Assembly: GCF_003935895.2 (NCBI RefSeq) | Contig: NZ_CP054058.1 | Span: forward strand, 3,577,177-3,641,176 | Reading direction: 5' to 3' | DNA from: Scandinavium goeteborgense | GTDB lineage: Bacteria; Pseudomonadota; Gammaproteobacteria; Enterobacterales; Enterobacteriaceae | Length of the DNA: 64,000 bases | Part shown: piece after piece, positions 62,256 through 64,000 of the stretch | How positions within the stretch are numbered: the first letter of the stretch is position 1 | Layout of the letters: every line of letters begins with the position of its first letter | Made by a program: the position numbers and the translations under genes | The notes under the pieces: model-generated | What the model was told of the DNA's origin: nothing | Database searches by the model: none | Seen by the model: only the letters and a program-made list of their open reading frames with translations

Positions 62256-62319
62256 TTAAAGTAAGTCTGAAACAGCCTCAGTTAAACGAGGCCTTTTCTG
62301 GCTAGCCAAAAGAGGTCTT

Positions 62320-62375
62320 TGTCTTGTCGCTCGCACAATGGCATTCAATGGCAGCTTTGTATGCATGACAGCACA
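62320..62375 (+). promoter_or_regulatory. Two TGT-N12-ACA sites: candidate Ogr/Delta-dependent late promoter
   Basis: TGT at 62320-62322 and ACA at 62335-62337 are 12 bases apart, with an inner palindrome TTGTCGCTCGCACAA. A second TGT-N12-ACA lies at 62358-62375. P2/P4 late promoters have this motif centred near -55. The first site is centred at 62328, predicting a start near 62384, between the sites and the sid ATG at 62408. Confidence 0.55.
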
Positions 62376-62407
62376 ATTGACACCACGACAAACCACCAGG
62401 TGCTGAC

Positions 62408-63157
62408 ATGACTATCCCAGAACAGAGCAATAACCCGATCGCTGATATTTCTATCCCTGCTTCGACGCAACAGGCGCTTGAAAAAGTGAATGTCGCTAAA
62501 TCAGCCTGGATGGAAGCCCGTCGCAAGCAAGGTGATGCTGCAGCGATGCTCACAACAATACGTAAACGCCGTGTAGAAACGGAAACGGAGGCAAAGGCAC
62601 AAAATGAGGAATGGCGGCAGATGTTCCATGAAAACCAGGGACAGGTAACGCCAAAGATGAAAAAGCTCCGTGCTGAGATTGCTCTGGGCCGGGAAACGCT
62701 CGACGAGTTTGATGACCTGCTTGCAGCCCATGCCGGAGATAATGAATTACTGCCCTGGAATACGGCGAAACTGGCCCGTGGGTACATTCAGGCGCACGAC
62801 GACCTAATCGAGATCCATGTTACCCGGCTATGGGATGATTTCATGGGACAGCATGGTAAGAATCTTATTCAACTCCTGAGCCTGCTAAAGGTGACAATGG
62901 GACGGCGCGCCAGCGCTTATCTGGGCGTTGTCCATGAGGTGAATGACCCTGAAACGTTATTACGGAATTTCGTTTTCTCAAAAATTACCGACCCAGCAAT
63001 AAAACAGGATGAATCATTCCAGAATGATCCTTTCCTCAAAACGATTGGTGTACGTGCTGACAGTATTGCCTATCAGGACATTAAGAACGCCCCAAGCCCG
63101 GCGGCGCAAATTCGTATTCAGAAACAGCGTGAAAAAGCGAAGAAGGAGCAAAGCTGA
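62408..63157 (+). CDS. Sid-like capsid size determination protein
   Basis: A 249-residue helical protein first in the late operon, matching P4 Sid in length (244) and position. Sid forms an external scaffold that makes helper coat protein assemble smaller shells. Sequence is rich in charged helices (LEKVNVAKSAWMEARRKQGD, HDDLIEIHVTRLWDDFMG) and ends in IQKQREKAKKEQ. Similarity to P4 Sid is low to the eye; the assignment rests mainly on position and size. Its stop overlaps the psu start. Confidence 0.65.
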   Translation: MTIPEQSNNPIADISIPASTQQALEKVNVAKSAWMEARRKQGDAAAMLTTIRKRRVETETEAKAQNEEWRQMFHENQGQVTPKMKKLRAEIALGRETLDEFDDLLAAHAGDNELLPWNTAKLARGYIQAHDDLIEIHVTRLWDDFMGQHGKNLIQLLSLLKVTMGRRASAYLGVVHEVNDPETLLRNFVFSKITDPAIKQDESFQNDPFLKTIGVRADSIAYQDIKNAPSPAAQIRIQKQREKAKKEQS

Positions 63158-63729
63158 TGAACGCTACTATTCCCCCTCAGGAAGCGCTGCAGCACTATCG
63201 GGATGCTTCTCAGAATTGGTTATCCCTTCGTAATGAACAAAGCACAGCCCAACTACGGCTGCAGGCATTGTTGCTGTCTGCAGATAAACCCGCCAATTAC
63301 GCCTGGCAGGTTGAAACTCTCAGAGAAAAGCTCGAAGTGCTTGAATGGCAGATCAGTTGTGCGGCAAGCGATAGCCTCTACGCGCAAAGAAGTGTTGTGG
63401 ATGCCTGTGTTGATAATGCCTTAAGTGACTTTATGGCAAATTCGGGCAAGGCGCTGACCTCAGCACTGGCACCTTATCTAAACGGCCCCTTTGGCCTTGA
63501 TGTTGCTGCACGTGTGCTGCGTTCTGCACTGGCGCACCATGCAGAACTCAATGCTCCAGAACTGCTTGAGTCCTGCCGCGATATCCTGGATGAATCAGGT
63601 TTGTCGCCTGATACCTCAATGCGCATGGATGCATCCAGGAGATTCACTCCGGCGAAGCATAAAACTTTTCAGGACAGACTCAAGCGCCTGAAACTCATGG
63701 AGGAAGCCTATGGCTTTACAGTGTCCTGA
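63157..63729 (+). CDS. Psu-like polarity suppression protein
   Basis: A 190-residue helical protein, exactly the length of P4 Psu, with matching C-terminal pattern (RRFTPAKHKTFQDRLKRL against P4 FTPAQNMIFSRK) and NDFM/SDFMANSGKALTSALAP in the middle. Psu caps Rho to block termination and also decorates the capsid. Its 3' end overlaps the delta gene by 20 bp. Confidence 0.78.
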   Translation: MNATIPPQEALQHYRDASQNWLSLRNEQSTAQLRLQALLLSADKPANYAWQVETLREKLEVLEWQISCAASDSLYAQRSVVDACVDNALSDFMANSGKALTSALAPYLNGPFGLDVAARVLRSALAHHAELNAPELLESCRDILDESGLSPDTSMRMDASRRFTPAKHKTFQDRLKRLKLMEEAYGFTVS

Positions 63730-63985
63730 GTGCGGTGCAATCTCACATGCTCGTTCCAGCTTTTATGAGGCCCCATCCATAAAGCGGACTTATTATCAGT
63801 GCAAAAACCTGGAGTGCTCATGCACATTCACCGCACTGGAGAGCGTGGACACGATTATTGCCCGGCCTAACAAGGTTGAGACCAAGGATGAAACCGCAAG
63901 CGAGCAATCAGAGAAGTCAGCTCACACACTCGGAAAATATGGCGCAGCCTCCAAGTTATCTAACCGCCAGCAAATTCCGATGTAA
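63710..63985 (+). CDS. Ogr/Delta-type late-gene activator, single domain
   Basis: A 91-residue zinc-binding activator: Cys5, Cys8, Cys31 and Cys36 form the CX2C-X22-CX4C pattern of Ogr (LQCPECGAISHARSS, YYQCKNLECSCTFTALE). It turns on late promoters of the satellite and a P2-type helper. P4 Delta is two fused Ogr domains (166 residues); this is one domain plus a polar tail, thus closer to Ogr. A ribosome-binding site GGAGGAAG inside psu supports ATG 63710. Third in the late operon. Confidence 0.85.
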   Translation: MALQCPECGAISHARSSFYEAPSIKRTYYQCKNLECSCTFTALESVDTIIARPNKVETKDETASEQSEKSAHTLGKYGAASKLSNRQQIPM

Positions 63986-64000
63986 CGACTCAGAGCAATT

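Larger units (their letters stand above)
56350..64000. mobile_element. P4-like satellite prophage (left part; right end outside window)
   Basis: The block from an AlpA-type regulator to an alpha primase-helicase on the minus strand and sid-psu-delta on the plus strand has the gene order of phage P4, which needs a P2-type helper for capsids. Composition drops sharply in 56400-57780. No integrase or tRNA is visible, so attL lies somewhere in about 56400-56640 and int, attR and the variable cargo between psu and int are right of base 64000. Alpha, Sid, Psu and Delta frames are intact, so mobilisation by a helper looks possible. Confidence 0.85.

Overview
The window is a stretch of enterobacterial chromosome, about 56 kb, followed by the start of a P4-like satellite prophage. 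Gene content and order match the E. coli/Salmonella queA-to-tau region: queA, acpH, malZ, proY, brnQ, phoRB, sbcDC, araJ, mak, rdgC, ppnP, aroM-yaiA-aroL, yaiI, proC, psiF, iraP, ddlA, sbmA, ampH, hemB, tauABCD. Several differences exclude E. coli K-12 and point to an Enterobacter/Lelliottia/Citrobacter-like member of the Enterobacteriaceae: a Salmonella-type tsaA peroxiredoxin after acpH, a DUF2076 gene beside aroL, no phoA or dgcC beside proC, an intact yaiT-type autotransporter, and a pao operon just beyond tau. The species cannot be named from the sequence alone.

1-24 kb holds housekeeping and stress genes. The queA start and acpH are divergent. The peroxiredoxin gene has a good sigma70 promoter with a candidate OxyR site directly upstream. 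malZ has two MalT-box-like repeats. A three-gene insert follows: a LysR regulator, a 262-residue periplasmic ModA-like protein that fits aconitate isomerase, and a CitA-type proton symporter. It is read here as a trans-aconitate uptake module. Next come proline and branched-chain amino acid carriers, the phosphate two-component system with a clear Pho box, the SbcCD nuclease, sugar genes, and the TyrR-type aroL-yaiA-aroM cluster.

24-42 kb contains proC, psiF, the RpoS anti-adaptor iraP, an MdtG-like exporter, an extensin-family protein, ddlA, small membrane proteins, the peptide importer SbmA with lipoprotein YaiW, the penicillin-binding protein AmpH, a YaiV/IprA regulator, a 936-residue autotransporter, hemB and the tauABCD taurine operon.

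42-56 kb is accessory metabolism and envelope: a DUF3302/HlyD pair of the YiaW/YiaV type, a membrane diguanylate cyclase, a Bcr/CflA exporter, a periplasmic molybdenum aldehyde oxidoreductase operon (paoABCD) extended by a MocA-like cytidylyltransferase and a DUF1345 membrane protein, and two adjacent aldo-keto reductases.

From about 56.4 kb to the end lies a P4-like satellite. The leftward operon runs AlpA, Icd-like protein, two small proteins, and a 777-residue alpha primase-helicase. The rightward late operon is sid, psu and a single-domain Ogr/Delta activator. Candidate control elements are visible: GTGAAC iterons on both sides of alpha, a foldback leader resembling the P4 CI immunity RNA, and two TGT-N12-ACA Ogr/Delta sites before sid. 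An AT-rich EVE-HNH nuclease gene, probably a modification-dependent restriction enzyme, sits beyond alpha. No integrase is in the window; it should lie to the right, past the psu-side defence hotspot.
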